DNA of 64,000 nucleotides from Dromiciops gliroides (GCF_019393635.1 NC_057866.1:118434233-118498232), one strand, 5' to 3'; counted from the first letter of the stretch, positions 37,768 through 47,115 are shown. Numbers and translations: made by a program. Notes: generated by a model from the sequence alone, not told the origin.

Positions 37768-40700
37768 TAAAGTCCTTACCAAAGCCAAAAGAAGATTAGA
37801 AATTAATTTACAGAAAGCTGTTTATATTTCCCTACCCCCCTCTCCTCATTTGCCAAAGTTTCCTAATAAAGCTCCTCTTGAAAAATCCCAACTTTATTTT
37901 GGTTAGTGTGGTATACTGAGATAAGTGCTGAGATAGGTGACATAGTGGATAAAGCACTGGACTTGAGGTCATGAAAAATCTAAATTTGAATCCTACAAGA
38001 ACCTTAAAACCTGCATAAACATGAGCAAGTAATTTAACTTCTTTGCCTCAGTTTCCTAATAATGTAAAGTGAGAGGATTGGACTCATTGGCTTATGGCCC
38101 CTTCTAGCTCTAAATATGTAATCTTAGGACCTTGGAATCAGGAACAACAAGATTTAAATCTTGCCCTCATACTTTTACTAGCTCTGTTACTAGGCAAATC
38201 ACTTACCCTGTCAGCTATTTCTGAATCTAAATGAAGATAAGAATCCAGGAAGATAAAGTGACATTAAGTGTAAAACACTTTACATACTTTCCAAGCACTA
38301 TGTAATTAACTATCATTATTCTTAAATATATTTTTTTGTTTGTTTTTTTGGCTGGGCAATGGGGGTTAAGTGACTGGCCCAGGGTCACACAGCTAGTATG
38401 TGTCAAGTGTCTGGGGCCGGATTTGAACTCAGGTACTCCTGAATCCAGGGCTGGTGCTTTATCCACGGCGGCACCTAGCTGCCCAATATATTTTTATTTC
38501 ATTAAATATTTCCCAATTACATTTTTTTAAGTTTTTAACATTCATTTTAAAAATAATTGAGTTACAAATTCACTCCCTCCTCCACCCCTTGAGAAGGCAA
38601 GCAATATGATATCAATTATATATGTGAAGTTATGTAAAACATTTACATTCAAAAGAAAGTACACCAAAAAACCCCAAGAAAAATGAAGTGAAAAAATCTG
38701 TACTTGGAGTTTACTAGTTCTCTCTGGAGGTGGAAATGGCTTGGATCATTATATTGAACAGTAGTTAAGTCTTTCACAGTTGGATCATCATTACAAAATT
38801 GTTGTTACTGTGTACAACATTCTGGTTCTGCTCAATTTACTTTGTATCAGTTTATAAAATATTTCCCAGGTTTTTCTTAAACCAATTGTGCTTGTCATTT
38901 CTTATAGCACAGTAGTATTCCATTAGTCATGCACCACAACTTGTTTAGTCATTCCCAATCAGTGGGCATCCCTTCACTTTCCAATTCTTTGCCACCGTAA
39001 AAAGATCTGCTATAAAACTTTTTGTACAAACAGGTTTCATTTCTTTGATCTCTTTAAGATACAAACCTAGTAGTGGTATCACCGGGTAAATGGGTATGTA
39101 CAATTCTATAGCTCTTTGGGTATATTTCTAACTTGTTCTCCTTTGGACCAATTCACAAGTCCACCAACAGTGCATTAGTGTCCCTATTTTTCCATGTCCC
39201 CTTTAGCATTTGTCCTTTTTCTTTTCTATCATCTTATTCAATCCATCATTCTTAACCGAATTATGAAGAAAAGGTGATTTATTCATACCTAGGCCCCTTT
39301 TAATCAGAACTATATGGCTATTTTTGAAGTTATTAAGATGCTAACAGAATTTTTCTCTTTGCACACCAGTTTTTTTTTTTAACTAGAATTTTAAAGGGAA
39401 TTTAAACAAGGGATTTACCTATTTTTTCAGTAATTAATATTTAATGGCTTGTGACCATACTATATTTTATATTTTTTAGAATCGAAGGGCTGTTCAAAAA
39501 AATATGGTGTTCATTGACCAGAATCGAGTTATGCTTAAATACCTCTTCCCTTTGAATGAAATTGTGGTGGATTTTTATGATTCCTTGAAGTCCCTTTCTT
39601 CTGGATATGCTAGGTAAGTATTTTTTTTAAGTATTTTTAATTTAATTTTTTTTTATTGAGGCAATTGGGGTTTAAGTGACTTGCCCAGGGTCACACAGCT
39701 AGTAAGTGTTAAGTGTCTGAGGCCGGATTTGAACTCAGGTACTCCTGACTCCAGGGCTGGTGCTCTATCCACTGTACCACCTAGCTGCCGCAGTAAGTAT
39801 TTTTTGAAAAACAAATTTAGACATTTTCTCTTAGGAGTGTAATAACATCTTATTTATCCAAGGTGTTTCTTGTTGGTCAGTCATAGATGTCTGAAATATA
39901 GATGAGAATCTAGATTTTGATTTATAAAAATTAGTGTCAGAGTTTGTGCACCAACATTTATGCACAATAATTACAGGAAGATATTAGGTCCTCAGTCAGA
40001 ACCTTTGTACTCTTTCCTTCTCCACAATTCTACCAAATGGCTTAGTTTATCTGGCTTCTTAGTCAACAGCATAAAAGAAGCAGCAAAAGACAGGCACACA
40101 GATGACAAGAAGTTCTAGTATTGACAGCAGAGGAAACAGAAAAGCCAAAAGTAAGACTGCTGTCTTTTATTAAGGCAGCAGGCAGTCCCATACAGCTCAT
40201 CAATTCTGTAGGTTATGGTAATAATGATCCCATATCAGAAAAAGGGTATGTTCATTGTACACTCTGAAGTGAGAGGAATGTATAATTCATTTTAGGAGAA
40301 TTTCCATCTAAAAAGCAAAATTCCACTCACAAATTGATGGATAAATAGGGTTTAGTTTAGTGACAAATGAAGTTATACAGAATATCTCCTTCCCTACTAA
40401 TTTCTAATAAATGATTGAGATTACTGTCTTGTAAATAATTATGGACCACTCCCTCCAATTTTTATAAAATCTCTGCTATTTCACCTTTTTTTCTTTGTTG
40501 GATTCTGTATTTACATTTCTTTATGGGTTCCTTTGTTGAGATATTCCTTGTAACAAAATACTTGAGATCTAAAACATCACATCAAATGAGTTGAATTTTG
40601 AGATTTATTAGAGATGCCTGTTACTGTTTTATACTAAAAAGAATAGCTTCAAAGACAATTGAAGGCTAGTCTGTATTAACAGAATGTGTAAATAGAACAT

Positions 40701-43700
40701 TTAAGTTTTTTTCCTATCAATTTGTTTTTAGAAAGTTATTAAATATTTTCCAAGTAATTTTTTAAAAAGCTTGAGCTAGAAAATTTTAACTTGATTCCAG
40801 GCTTAATTAGAAAATGTATTTTTGTAGTATAGTTAGAAATAAAATAATTAAAATTGGAAAGTTAAAATTTATAAATATACTAGCAGGTTCTGACTTTAAA
40901 ACATCTGAAAAGCCCCTGGAAGAATCAGCATGATATAATTTAAAAATATAGAATTTAGAAAGAATATGAGACCATCTCAGAAGAATTTAAAACCTGTGTT
41001 ACCAATAGGTTTTACCTATGACCTAATGATGTAATGATTTAATGAGGAAGTGTGCAAAAAGACCATCTCTGAAGGCAGAAGTCTAGGGGTGGCTGATCTC
41101 ATCTAGTCAAATCTGCATTTCTACTGATCCACCTTGTGGGCTCCTGGGCTGATCCTAAAAAGGGATTAGCTAAAATTTCTAAGAACTATGCTTTCCAAGG
41201 GGGTCCCTGGTTCCCTCCAAAAACCCATTATTATTTTCTCACACCATCTTCCTCTGTATTCACATTTGTTACAGCACAGTAATATTTCATTGCATTTGTG
41301 TAACAGTTTGTTTAGCCTCTATTGTGTTGCAGCTTGGTTACAGTAAAATGTGCCATTATAAATATTTTTATGTATATGAAGCTTTTCTCTCACTAAACAA
41401 GAGAATGTGCTACGCTTAGCAATGGAATTTTTGGATGAAGAGGTATAGACATTTTAGTCTGTTGTCATAGTTCCAAACTCTTTTCCAGAATGGTTGTGTT
41501 CTTCACATGACACTTCCAGAACTGACAGCTTTTGTCAGAAATTCCATTTTTAAGTTTATGTTGCATGTGATGTTTGTTTTGCCCTATGTATCAAACTACT
41601 TTTAGACATTTGGTTATTTAGCCCCCAATTCTTCCAACATGGAGCCTCTCCCTCTTCAATTCTGTGGACCAATGTCTGATATGGCCTTCACAGTAAGAGA
41701 ACTAGAGTGAATGGAAGGAGATGACACTATTGGGGTAGCAAAGAAGGGCAAGCAGACAAAGCAAGGAAGTCAAAGGGCCTGAGTTAAATCCTACCTGTGC
41801 CCCTTACTACCTTGCCTTCAGTTCCCTCCTCTGTACAATGAAATGTTGCAGCTTATCCTGCAACAACTTTTGACTTAAGTTCAGTAGAAACACTGCAGTC
41901 TCATAAAAAAAAAAACTTATTGCCCCAGTACTTCTTAGGCACCCCTCTAGTCTGTAACTGTAGATTAAATATGTTAATATGAAACCAGATATTTGACTAT
42001 TGAATTTTCCTGTTTGTTTCTTGTTTGGTGGGAAATAAAAATATTCATTAGCCATGTAATTGTTTTCAACATTAGTTTTGATTATGAAGACGCTGGATAT
42101 CAGACCGCAGACCTTGTAAAAATGGATATTCTGTTAAATGGCAATCCTGTGGAAGAGTTGGTAACAATTGTACACAGGTAAGTTGCATAGGGTCCAATTA
42201 TCTAATTAAAAGAAATCACTTTTTCTCTAAAGTTTTTAGTTTTACTCAAATCATAACTACAAAGGAAAATTATTTTTCAATTCTGTAGTTTAGATACATC
42301 ATAGAAGTGTAATTGAAAAAAATCACAAAGGTCATCTATCTAGTTTAATGATAAATGGCAGTTTGTACAGTAGTTCCCTCTACAACACAGCTGATGATTA
42401 ATCAATAGGAGGAACCTGAAACCTTCTCAATGCACCAAAATTTTCAAACTAAATTTTAAACTAAAATTTAAAACTAAATTTGCATTTTTCCAATTTCTGC
42501 CTTTTAGAACCAAGCATGACTAGTATAATTCCCCTTCTAGTTTCCTCATGTCTATTTTTTTCCTTGTATACTAAATATCTCCTGGTCCCTTCAACTAAGC
42601 TTCAATGTCATGATCTTGAGATCCTTTATCAATCACCTAATGTTCCCCTAAAATGTCTTCAGAATTGAGCATAGAATGCTCAAGGTACAAGGTGGGACAA
42701 TCATTTTTACATTGCTAGACATCTTTCCTGATTGCCTGTCCCTTGTTTTCTGTCTTTTCCCAAACAACTTGGAGGAGAAACTAACGGTAGTTAAAGCAGT
42801 TTAGAAATGAATTAAAATGTGTATTTTCTTAAATTTTGAGTTCCAAATTTCCTCTCTTACCCCATCCCTGTTCATTGAGAAGGCAAGCAAAAAATTGTTC
42901 TATAATTTTGCACAAATAGATCCTTTTCCCTTTTCTTTGATCTGTCAGACATAAACCTAATAGTGATATTGCTAGGCCAAAGAATATGCAGTGTTACAGC
43001 CCTTTGGGCATCCAAATAGTTTTCCAGAATTGGACCAGTTCACAATACCAACGATGCATTAGCATCCCTATTGTTCACATCCCCTCTAGCATTTATCCTT
43101 TTCTTTTCCTGTAATGTTAGCTAATCTGATAGTAGATGGTACCTCAAAGTTGTTTTAATTTGCATTTCTTCAAATCAGTAATTTAGAGTAGGACTTGAAC
43201 TTCTTTCATTCACAGCCATTTTTCATCCAAGAAATTTTTATGTGACCCCCAGGTATATAAGCATATAAAATCTGTACAAGGGGCAGCTAGGTGATACAGT
43301 GGATAGAGCACCGGCCCTACCTGAGTTCAAATCCGGCTTCAGACACTTAATACTAGCTGTGTGACCCTGGGCAAGTCATTTAACCCCAATTGCCTCACAA
43401 AAACAAAAACAAAATAAAATGTGTATATAACCTTTTACTGTTGCCAAATTTTTCACAGCCCCATATGGGGTTGCAACTCACAATTTAAGAAACTTTGATT
43501 TAGAGGATTTTTTTTCACATGACTTGATCACATAGGCTTGATTTCTTTATCTGAAAAGTATCTGTTCATTGCTAAGCCTCTATTCTGCCATCTTGGTTCC
43601 CTTTAGTTTTGTTTTACACTCATTCAGGTATAAAAAAATAAATCACAGTTGCTTTTTATATTGAGAATACTTGTGGATGTCCAGTTACTGTTCTTTTTGC

Positions 43701-46700
43701 CTAAAAAAAATATTTCAAAAACTTTTATTTGCGATCTGTAACTCTAAAAAAGTTATGATATGCCCTTACTTTTTCAGAGAAAAGGCACATCCTATTGGAA
43801 AAACTATATGTGAACGGCTGAAGGATACAATTCCTAGACAACTATTTGAAATAGCTATTCAGGCAGCTATTGGAAGTAAAATCGTTGCCAGAGAAACGTG
43901 AGTTGAAACTAATGGGCTTATTTGAACAAAAATAGGTTTTTATTGGTATGTGTACACACACACAATGAGAATATCGAATATAAGTTTTACATTACTTAGT
44001 TGCCTGGTTTTTTATTGTTAAGTAATCAAGGATGGGCAGCTAGGTGGCGCAGTGGATAGAGTACCCACCCTGGAGTCAGGAGTACCTGAGTTCAAATGCG
44101 GCCTCAGACATTTAACACTTACTAGCTGTGTGACCCTGGGCAAGTCACTTAACCCCAATTGCCTCACTAAAAAAAAAAAAAAAATCAAGGTGGCATGCAA
44201 ATTTTTCAGGAAACATTTTTTTATGATATAGAATGTCATCATTATGTGTTGGTACTTTTTAAACATGGTTTATTCCAAAGTAGTTTGTTAAAATAAAAAC
44301 TCAGGCTGCCTAAAATGGCTAATACTACTAATGTGCTTGTAGGAGGGGTGGGATTCATTCAATAAACATTGAATGAATACCTTTCAGCAAACCAAAAGGT
44401 TTTCCATTAGTTTTGATGGTTTGAGTTAAAGTGTGTCCTAATCCCTGGCTTTCACTTGAAGTTACAATCTGTGACTAATTATTTTCTGAGATTGAGAAAT
44501 TGTGTCCAATAAGTCATGGTCTCATTAACATCATTATGTGATCAGGTGAACAAAAATGTTGCTTAGTTTCCATATTCTTAAGACTTTATTGCCAATTAAA
44601 ATAAACAAAATGATTACATTGAATTAGAGGCAAATTTAAATAATGGAAAGAGCATTCAAACGTCAATTCAGGATTGGGTTCAAGTTTTCTATACCATCTA
44701 CTTCAGTGGACTTAGCAATTATACCAGAAGTATTAAATGTTAATGTAAAATATTTCCTTTTACAGTGTGAAAGCTTACAGAAAAAATGTCTTGGCAAAAT
44801 GCGTATGTATCATTTTTTGTGTTTTCTAAAAATCTCTGGAAGATGCTTAATAGCTTTAATTAAGAGTTTGAAAATAAAAAGGGATTTTCCTTTAGGGCAG
44901 ACCAAATTTTTAAATGCATCCAGAATATAAGATTACAAACAAAACAAAATATTGAAATTGTTAAAACACCAGCAGATCTCTTAAGAACTCCTGCTCTTTG
45001 ATAAAAGAGCAACCCCATCATTTAGCTTTTATAGCCCTATACAACCCATCTTTTCAGCCTCATTGGCTACTGCCCCTTCCCAAAATCCTCCAACAATAAT
45101 AAATAATGACAAACTGGCCTCTGTTTCTCACTTACTACACTCCACTTTTAGTCTTTTTTGCCTTTGCACTGCCATTTGATATATGCCTGGCATGCATTCC
45201 TAAATTTTGCTTCAGTGTCAATTAGTAGGTGCTTAATAAATATTTTATTATGTGCAAGATGCTATGGTAAATGCTGGGGAAATGTATCACCAAAGAAACA
45301 GACTGTTCCCTACTTCAAGGATCTTAGGTTCTAGTGAGAGGAAACAAGACATAGGCACGGGTCGGGGGGGAGTGCGCGCGGGATGTAGGTAGGAAGATTG
45401 AAGGATGGGGATCAGATGAAATGAAGGTTGGGTCGTTCCCCAAAAAGGATCCTGGAAGAAACTCATGGATAGGGAAGGTGTGTAGCACAGCTACTGAGGC
45501 AAGTTGAGAAGGCAGGTAAGGTATAGTGGCAAAGCTGAGAGAAGGATGGTTGGCCTGGGCCCTTCCCCTAAAGAACTCACAAAAGAGAGGAGAGGGCTAC
45601 AGGGATAGGTATTCCAAATCTCGAAAATTGCCTTTAAGATGCAAATCAAGCACCATCTTCTGCATGAAATCTTTCGATTACACCAACTGCATCTCAAATT
45701 ATCTTGTGCTTGACTAATTCATATAGAGGTTTGTTGTCTCAATCATAGCAACGTAAGCTACTTCTACAAGGAGATTGTGTTTCCAGTACGTAGTCCAGTT
45801 TACAGATGCAGTACAGCTTACTGGATTCAGCTGACCTCATGTGGGGAAGACCTAGGTTCAGAGTCCCACCATAGACTTGGATGTATTACAGTGGGCTGAT
45901 TATTTAAGTTGTCTTTTTGAAACTCCTGCAGAGGAAGTTTCTTCACCAACAACCAGGTCTACATACAGGTCTAGATAAGAACAACAGAATCCCTTTAATT
46001 TGCCTGAATTAGTATAGTTTTATTACATTCTACAGCACTCCTGTCACCAAAAGCTTGCCAAATTTCATTCTGTGAAAAGCACTGTTAAGTTCAGGAGATA
46101 CAAATAGAAAATGACAGTTCCTGCTGTCAGGGAGCTCATATTGTAACAAAGGAGATTTTTCAGCTGCAAATGGAAAGGCCCAGTGGTTCTTAGGATAGAA
46201 TATTAAAGGCATTTGGGTAATTTATCTTCAGCATCGTGATTAAAACCATTTCCATTGGTGGTCAAACTTTCTTTCCCTGATCTTCAGGATTGGTAGGGGC
46301 AGCAGCAGTTGCCAGGTACCATCTCCACAAAGTTTGCTTCCCTGGATGATAAACAGTGAATGTCAAGCACTGTTATTCCTAGGTATTTTCAGCACAAGTC
46401 TTAGATAGCAAAACTTTATTTTTTAGTAAAAGGCCAATTAATAATGCTCAGAAAGGTTGTGGATAACAATATAATGGGAATATAACAAATTGTTAGATTC
46501 CCAATTTGGTTAGATAATGTAACTTAGCTTTTGAATTTCCATTCACTGGAAAGGACTAAAGAGCAATTACTTATGATGTAGCTACTAAAACAGTGAATCT
46601 AACTACATCATCTGTATACTGTGAGAGTATAAGGAACAATTAATTAAGGCTACTGTGGCTAAGGGAGACCCAGTTTATGTTTTAAAATTTGTTAGGTTAT

Positions 46701-46880
46701 AAACTGTTTGCCCTCCTAACTGGTGGTTTTGGTTTTACTCAGTATGGTGGAGATATCACTCGGAAGATGAAACTATTAAAACGACAAGCAGAAGGAAAGA
46801 AAAGAATGAGAAAAGTTGGCAATATTGAAGTTCCAAAGGATGCTTTTATAAGAGTTCTAAAAAGACAACCTGATAAGTGA
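22415..46880 (+). CDS. GUF1: GUF1, mitochondrial translation GTPase (LepA/EF4 family), 17 coding exons
   Basis: The gene encodes the mitochondrial homologue of bacterial LepA/EF4, a ribosome-bound GTPase of the matrix side of the inner membrane that supports mitochondrial protein synthesis. The 17 exons listed below join in phase with GT-AG borders to 2,028 bases, 675 residues plus stop; I recall human GUF1 as 669 residues and very similar. Residues 1-61 are Arg/Ala/Gly-rich without acidic clusters, as in a mitochondrial presequence. G1 is AHVDHGKST (81-89), G2 RGIT (120-123), G3 DTPGH (146-150), G4 NKID (200-203) and G5 SAK (231-233). The beta-barrel and EF-G III-like domains follow, then EF-G V-like and the LepA-specific C-terminal domain with [20 protein letters not shown] (619-638). 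The chosen start has G at -3 and lies in a CpG island. No internal stop or broken splice site is seen. Introns carry many SINEs, L1 and L2 pieces. Confidence 0.97.
22735..22865 (-). repeat. MIR-like SINE in GUF1 intron 1
   Basis: AAAGGGACTTTTTAGGAATC, GAGGAGGAAATTTAAGTCC and GATTTGAACTCAGC are read in antisense order. Confidence 0.55.
23463..23574 (+). CDS. GUF1: GUF1 coding exon 2 (G1/P-loop)
   Basis: The acceptor is TTTATAG and the donor GTATGT. The exon encodes [19 protein letters not shown] followed by the P-loop AHVDHGKST and LADRLLELT, and leaves in phase 1. Confidence 0.97.
23900..24048 (+). CDS. GUF1: GUF1 coding exon 3 (G2, start of G3)
   Basis: The exon runs from acceptor TTCCTAG to donor GTACGT and encodes [16 protein letters not shown], the switch I motif RGIT and the first part of DTPGH. 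It ends in phase 0 after the proline of G3. Confidence 0.97.
24279..24359 (+). CDS. GUF1: GUF1 coding exon 4 (rest of G3)
   Basis: This is a 27-codon exon that starts [18 protein letters not shown] and ends DANE before donor GTATAA. It completes the DTPGH switch II motif. Confidence 0.97.
24503..24645 (-). repeat. WSINE1-type SINE, GUF1 intron 4
   Basis: Antisense copy from a T-run to CTAACTGCCCC. It faces another copy 61 bases downstream. Confidence 0.93.
24707..24877 (+). repeat. WSINE1-type SINE, GUF1 intron 4
   Basis: Sense copy with perfect target duplication AAAAGTAATGTGAAG. With the preceding antisense copy it forms a closely spaced inverted pair. Confidence 0.95.
25150..25375 (+). 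repeat. MIR/THER1-like SINE
   Basis: GTTAGACTTGGAGTTAGGCAG, GGACAAGTAATCACC, CTTCGTTTCCCC and AAAGTGCTGTATAAC are read in order. Confidence 0.65.
25404..25628 (+). repeat. MAR1-type SINE with RTE-like tail
   Basis: Core GGCAACTAGATGGTACAGTGG and tail CAGTATCTTTGCCATGGGG with CAACTCAACAACACC. Confidence 0.8.
26271..26348 (+). CDS. GUF1: GUF1 coding exon 5 (start of G4)
   Basis: This is a 26-codon exon encoding [20 protein letters not shown] and then IPIINK. It ends inside the NKID motif and has donor GTAATT. Confidence 0.97.
26666..26815 (+). repeat. WSINE1-type SINE, GUF1 intron 5
   Basis: The core lacks the ACTTACTAG segment. The target duplication is about GAATNCCTNGAACTA. Confidence 0.9.
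27092..27262 (-). repeat. WSINE1-type SINE, GUF1 intron 5
   Basis: Antisense copy with a (TTTA)n tail. The target duplication TTCAGATGTTT is on both sides. Confidence 0.92.
27805..27888 (+). CDS. GUF1: GUF1 coding exon 6
   Basis: This is a 28-codon exon encoding [20 protein letters not shown] and then IPGDECIK. It has acceptor TTTTACAG and donor GTAAAA, in phase 0 at both ends. Confidence 0.97.
28060..28265 (+). repeat. MIR-like SINE, GUF1 intron 6
   Basis: Diverged copy with GGATTCAAATCTTGAC, TGTAAAAATGAGAATAATAC and a MIR-like 3' part. I see nothing in the remaining intron outside the SINE at 28998. Confidence 0.5.
28998..29146 (-). repeat. WSINE1-type SINE, GUF1 intron 6
   Basis: Antisense full copy. 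The target duplication CACAATCTT is on both sides. Confidence 0.94.
30001..30065 (+). CDS. GUF1: GUF1 coding exon 7 (G5)
   Basis: The exon encodes [20 protein letters not shown] and the first of two prolines. SAK is the G5 motif. The donor is GTGAGT. Confidence 0.97.
30242..30445 (+). CDS. GUF1: GUF1 coding exon 8 (domain II)
   Basis: The exon encodes [20 protein letters not shown] and [12 protein letters not shown] with further beta-barrel sequence up to LTQK. The donor is GTAAGT. This is the translation-factor domain II. Confidence 0.97.
30985..31215 (+). repeat. Partial WSINE1-type SINE and adjacent MIR-like SINE
   Basis: The first covers the B-box half only (30985-31068). The second starts GCAGTATAGTATGATGG and has GGGACACCTGGGTTCAAATC. 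Confidence 0.75.
31655..31794 (+). CDS. GUF1: GUF1 coding exon 9
   Basis: The exon encodes [20 protein letters not shown] and on to SAKPMVFA, the end of domain II. It has acceptor TTATTCAG and donor GTGAGG. Confidence 0.97.
32358..32530 (+). repeat. WSINE1-type SINE, GUF1 intron 9
   Basis: Well-preserved copy with a perfect 13-base target duplication ACCAAGTGTTCCT (32345-32357 and 32531-32543). Its high match to consensus suggests a fairly young insertion. Confidence 0.96.
32655..32821 (+). repeat. WSINE1-type SINE, GUF1 intron 9
   Basis: Second sense copy 125 bases after the previous one, ending CATTGCCCCGC plus A-run. Confidence 0.92.
33340..33463 (+). CDS. GUF1: GUF1 coding exon 10
   Basis: The exon encodes [20 protein letters not shown] and SLALGAGW, the start of the EF-G III-like domain. 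It has acceptor TTACACAG and donor GTGAGA. Confidence 0.97.
33510..34260 (+). repeat. LINE2 segment, GUF1 intron 10
   Basis: Starts TTATTAATCATTGACTATGGGC and continues over about 750 bases of degraded L2 3' text (AAGGAATTTATATTCC, GAGCCATTAGAGTTTTTTGAG). Confidence 0.65.
34347..34479 (+). CDS. GUF1: GUF1 coding exon 11
   Basis: The exon encodes [20 protein letters not shown] through [17 protein letters not shown] is a conserved LepA family motif. The donor is GTACTT. Confidence 0.97.
35160..35640 (+). repeat. LINE2 segment, GUF1 intron 11
   Basis: AAGCATTTATTAAGTGTCTAC and TTAAGGAACTATATTCTAAAG match the L2 pattern. Confidence 0.6.
35834..36060 (+). repeat. 5'-truncated SINE followed by a long (TG)n(TA)n(CA)n microsatellite
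   Basis: The SINE retains GGCCTCAGACACTTAACAC to TTGCCTCAC (35834-35915). A TG tract of about 24 units then leads into alternating TA, CA and TG tracts to 36060. Confidence 0.9.
36175..37110. repeat. MIR-like SINEs around GUF1 exon 12
   Basis: An antisense copy lies at 36175-36370 (GAATCATAGGATCATGG). A sense copy lies at about 36855-37110 (GAAGACCTGGGTTTGAATTC, CCTCATCTATAAAATGAG). Exon 12 lies between them. Confidence 0.65.
36463..36606 (+). CDS. GUF1: GUF1 coding exon 12
   Basis: This is a 48-codon exon encoding [20 protein letters not shown] through GKIMTLCL. The donor is GTATAC. The C-terminal leucine differs from the CEA I recall at this junction in human, so the junction is the least conserved point of the core. 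Confidence 0.93.
37575..37762 (+). repeat. WSINE1-type SINE with (CA)n tail, GUF1 intron 12
   Basis: The A-rich tail has become about 19 CA units (37725-37762). The target duplication AAAATTAAAG is on both sides. Confidence 0.94.
37925..38300 (+). repeat. Two MIR-like SINEs, GUF1 intron 12
   Basis: The first has GGATAAAGCACTGGAC and CCTCAGTTTCCTAAT. The second starts near 38125 with CCTTGGAATCAGGAAC. Confidence 0.6.
38338..38484 (-). repeat. WSINE1-type SINE, GUF1 intron 12
   Basis: Antisense copy; the flanks AATATATTTTT match on both sides. Confidence 0.93.
38488..39255 (-). repeat. L1 3' end, antisense, GUF1 intron 12
   Basis: CCAATTACATTTTTTTAAG, TAGTAGTGGTATCACCGGG, GTCCACCAACAGTGCATTAG and CATTTGTCC follow the antisense of L1 ORF2 end and 3' UTR in order. 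Confidence 0.8.
39480..39613 (+). CDS. GUF1: GUF1 coding exon 13
   Basis: The exon encodes [20 protein letters not shown] through SLSSGYA, the EF-G V-like region. Its donor GTAAGTATTTTTT is copied 179 bases downstream by the target duplication of an antisense SINE. Confidence 0.96.
39627..39790 (-). repeat. WSINE1-type SINE inserted at the GUF1 exon 13 splice donor
   Basis: Antisense copy starting 14 bases into intron 13. The duplicated target is GTAAGTATTTTTT at 39614-39626 and 39793-39805, so the insertion copied the exon 13 donor. Confidence 0.88.
41240..41560 (-). repeat. Degraded L1 3' region, antisense, GUF1 intron 13
   Basis: CATTTGTTACAGCACAGTAAT, TTCCAAACTCTTTTCCAGAATGG and CAGAACTGACAGC resemble antisense L1 text. 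Confidence 0.5.
42076..42177 (+). CDS. GUF1: GUF1 coding exon 14 (LepA C-terminal domain starts)
   Basis: The exon encodes [20 protein letters not shown] and [13 protein letters not shown]. It has acceptor ACATTAG and donor GTAAGT. Confidence 0.97.
43199..43497 (-). mobile_element. Second hAT-type remnant, interrupted by a SINE
   Basis: On the - strand it starts CAAAGTTTCTTAAATTG and ends near GAAGTTCAAGTCCTA. It is flanked by a perfect 8-base duplication, ATTTAGAG, at 43191-43198 and 43498-43505. It matches the copy at 7043-7227 along its length. A WSINE1-like SINE sits inside it at 43280-43415, with a second target duplication around ATAAAATCTGTA. Confidence 0.8.
43280..43415 (+). repeat. 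WSINE1-type SINE inside the hAT remnant
   Basis: Sense copy with a short internal deletion before CTGAGTTCAAATCCGG and a CAAAAA-type tail. Confidence 0.92.
43778..43897 (+). CDS. GUF1: GUF1 coding exon 15
   Basis: The exon encodes [20 protein letters not shown] and [20 protein letters not shown]. It has acceptor TTTTCAG and donor GTGAGT. Confidence 0.97.
44034..44182 (+). repeat. WSINE1-type SINE, GUF1 intron 15
   Basis: Sense copy with target duplication AATCAAGG. Confidence 0.94.
44766..44802 (+). CDS. GUF1: GUF1 coding exon 16 (37-base microexon-like)
   Basis: This is a very short exon. With the phase base from exon 15 it gives [13 protein letters not shown], the LepA C-terminal signature. 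It has acceptor TTTTACAG and donor GTATGT. Confidence 0.95.
45050..46150 (+). repeat. LINE2 and SINE-like fragments, GUF1 intron 16
   Basis: L2-like pieces lie at about 45050-45350 (AATTAGTAGGTGCTTAATAAATATT) and 45600-45770. A diverged SINE lies near 45800-45960. The short run GCGCGC near 45375 is the only other GC-rich spot. Confidence 0.5.
46743..46880 (+). CDS. GUF1: GUF1 coding exon 17 (stop codon)
   Basis: The exon encodes [20 protein letters not shown] and [19 protein letters not shown], then TGA at 46878-46880. It is rich in Lys and Arg, as expected for the rRNA-contacting C-terminus of LepA proteins. Confidence 0.97.
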   Translation, partial: YGGDITRKMKLLKRQAEGKKRMRKVGNIEVPKDAFIRVLKRQPDK

Positions 46881-46975
46881 ATGTAAAGTATAATTATGTG
46901 CAGTTTATTTTGAAATGTATGATAGTAACTTTTAAAATAGGCTTTTAATAAAATTAATCTCACTTAAAGTTACTG
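46881..46975 (+). terminator. GUF1: GUF1 3' UTR and polyadenylation signal
   Basis: A canonical AATAAA lies at 46947-46952, 67 bases after the stop codon. Cleavage is therefore expected near 46,965-46,975. This implies a very short main 3' UTR; longer forms cannot be excluded. Confidence 0.75.
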
Positions 46976-47115
46976 GTTTTTCCTTCAGTGTTTTTTAACT
47001 TATTTCTAAACTGGGGTATTATTTTTTTTTGTTGGGGGGCAGGGAGGGTCTGCATTATACCATCTTCACAGCCAAAAGGGAAGAAAGAGGCCAAGTACAA
47101 CCTTTTATAGATTTC

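Larger units (their letters stand above)
42830..43600 (-). repeat. L1 3' region, antisense, host of the hAT insertion
   Basis: The + strand text TTGGACCAGTTCACAA, GCATTAGCATCCC and TTTTAATTTGCATTTCTT is the antisense of the end of marsupial L1 ORF2. It stops at 43,198 and resumes after 43,505 with TTGATTTCTTTATCTGAAAA. This places the hAT cleanly inside one L1 copy, in GUF1 intron 14. Confidence 0.75.

Noticed and set aside
44643-44930. 95-codon open frame starting MERAFKRQF.
   Set aside because: It reads across GUF1 exon 16 in a different frame. The conserved exon, 37 bases with its splice sites, explains the local coding signal.
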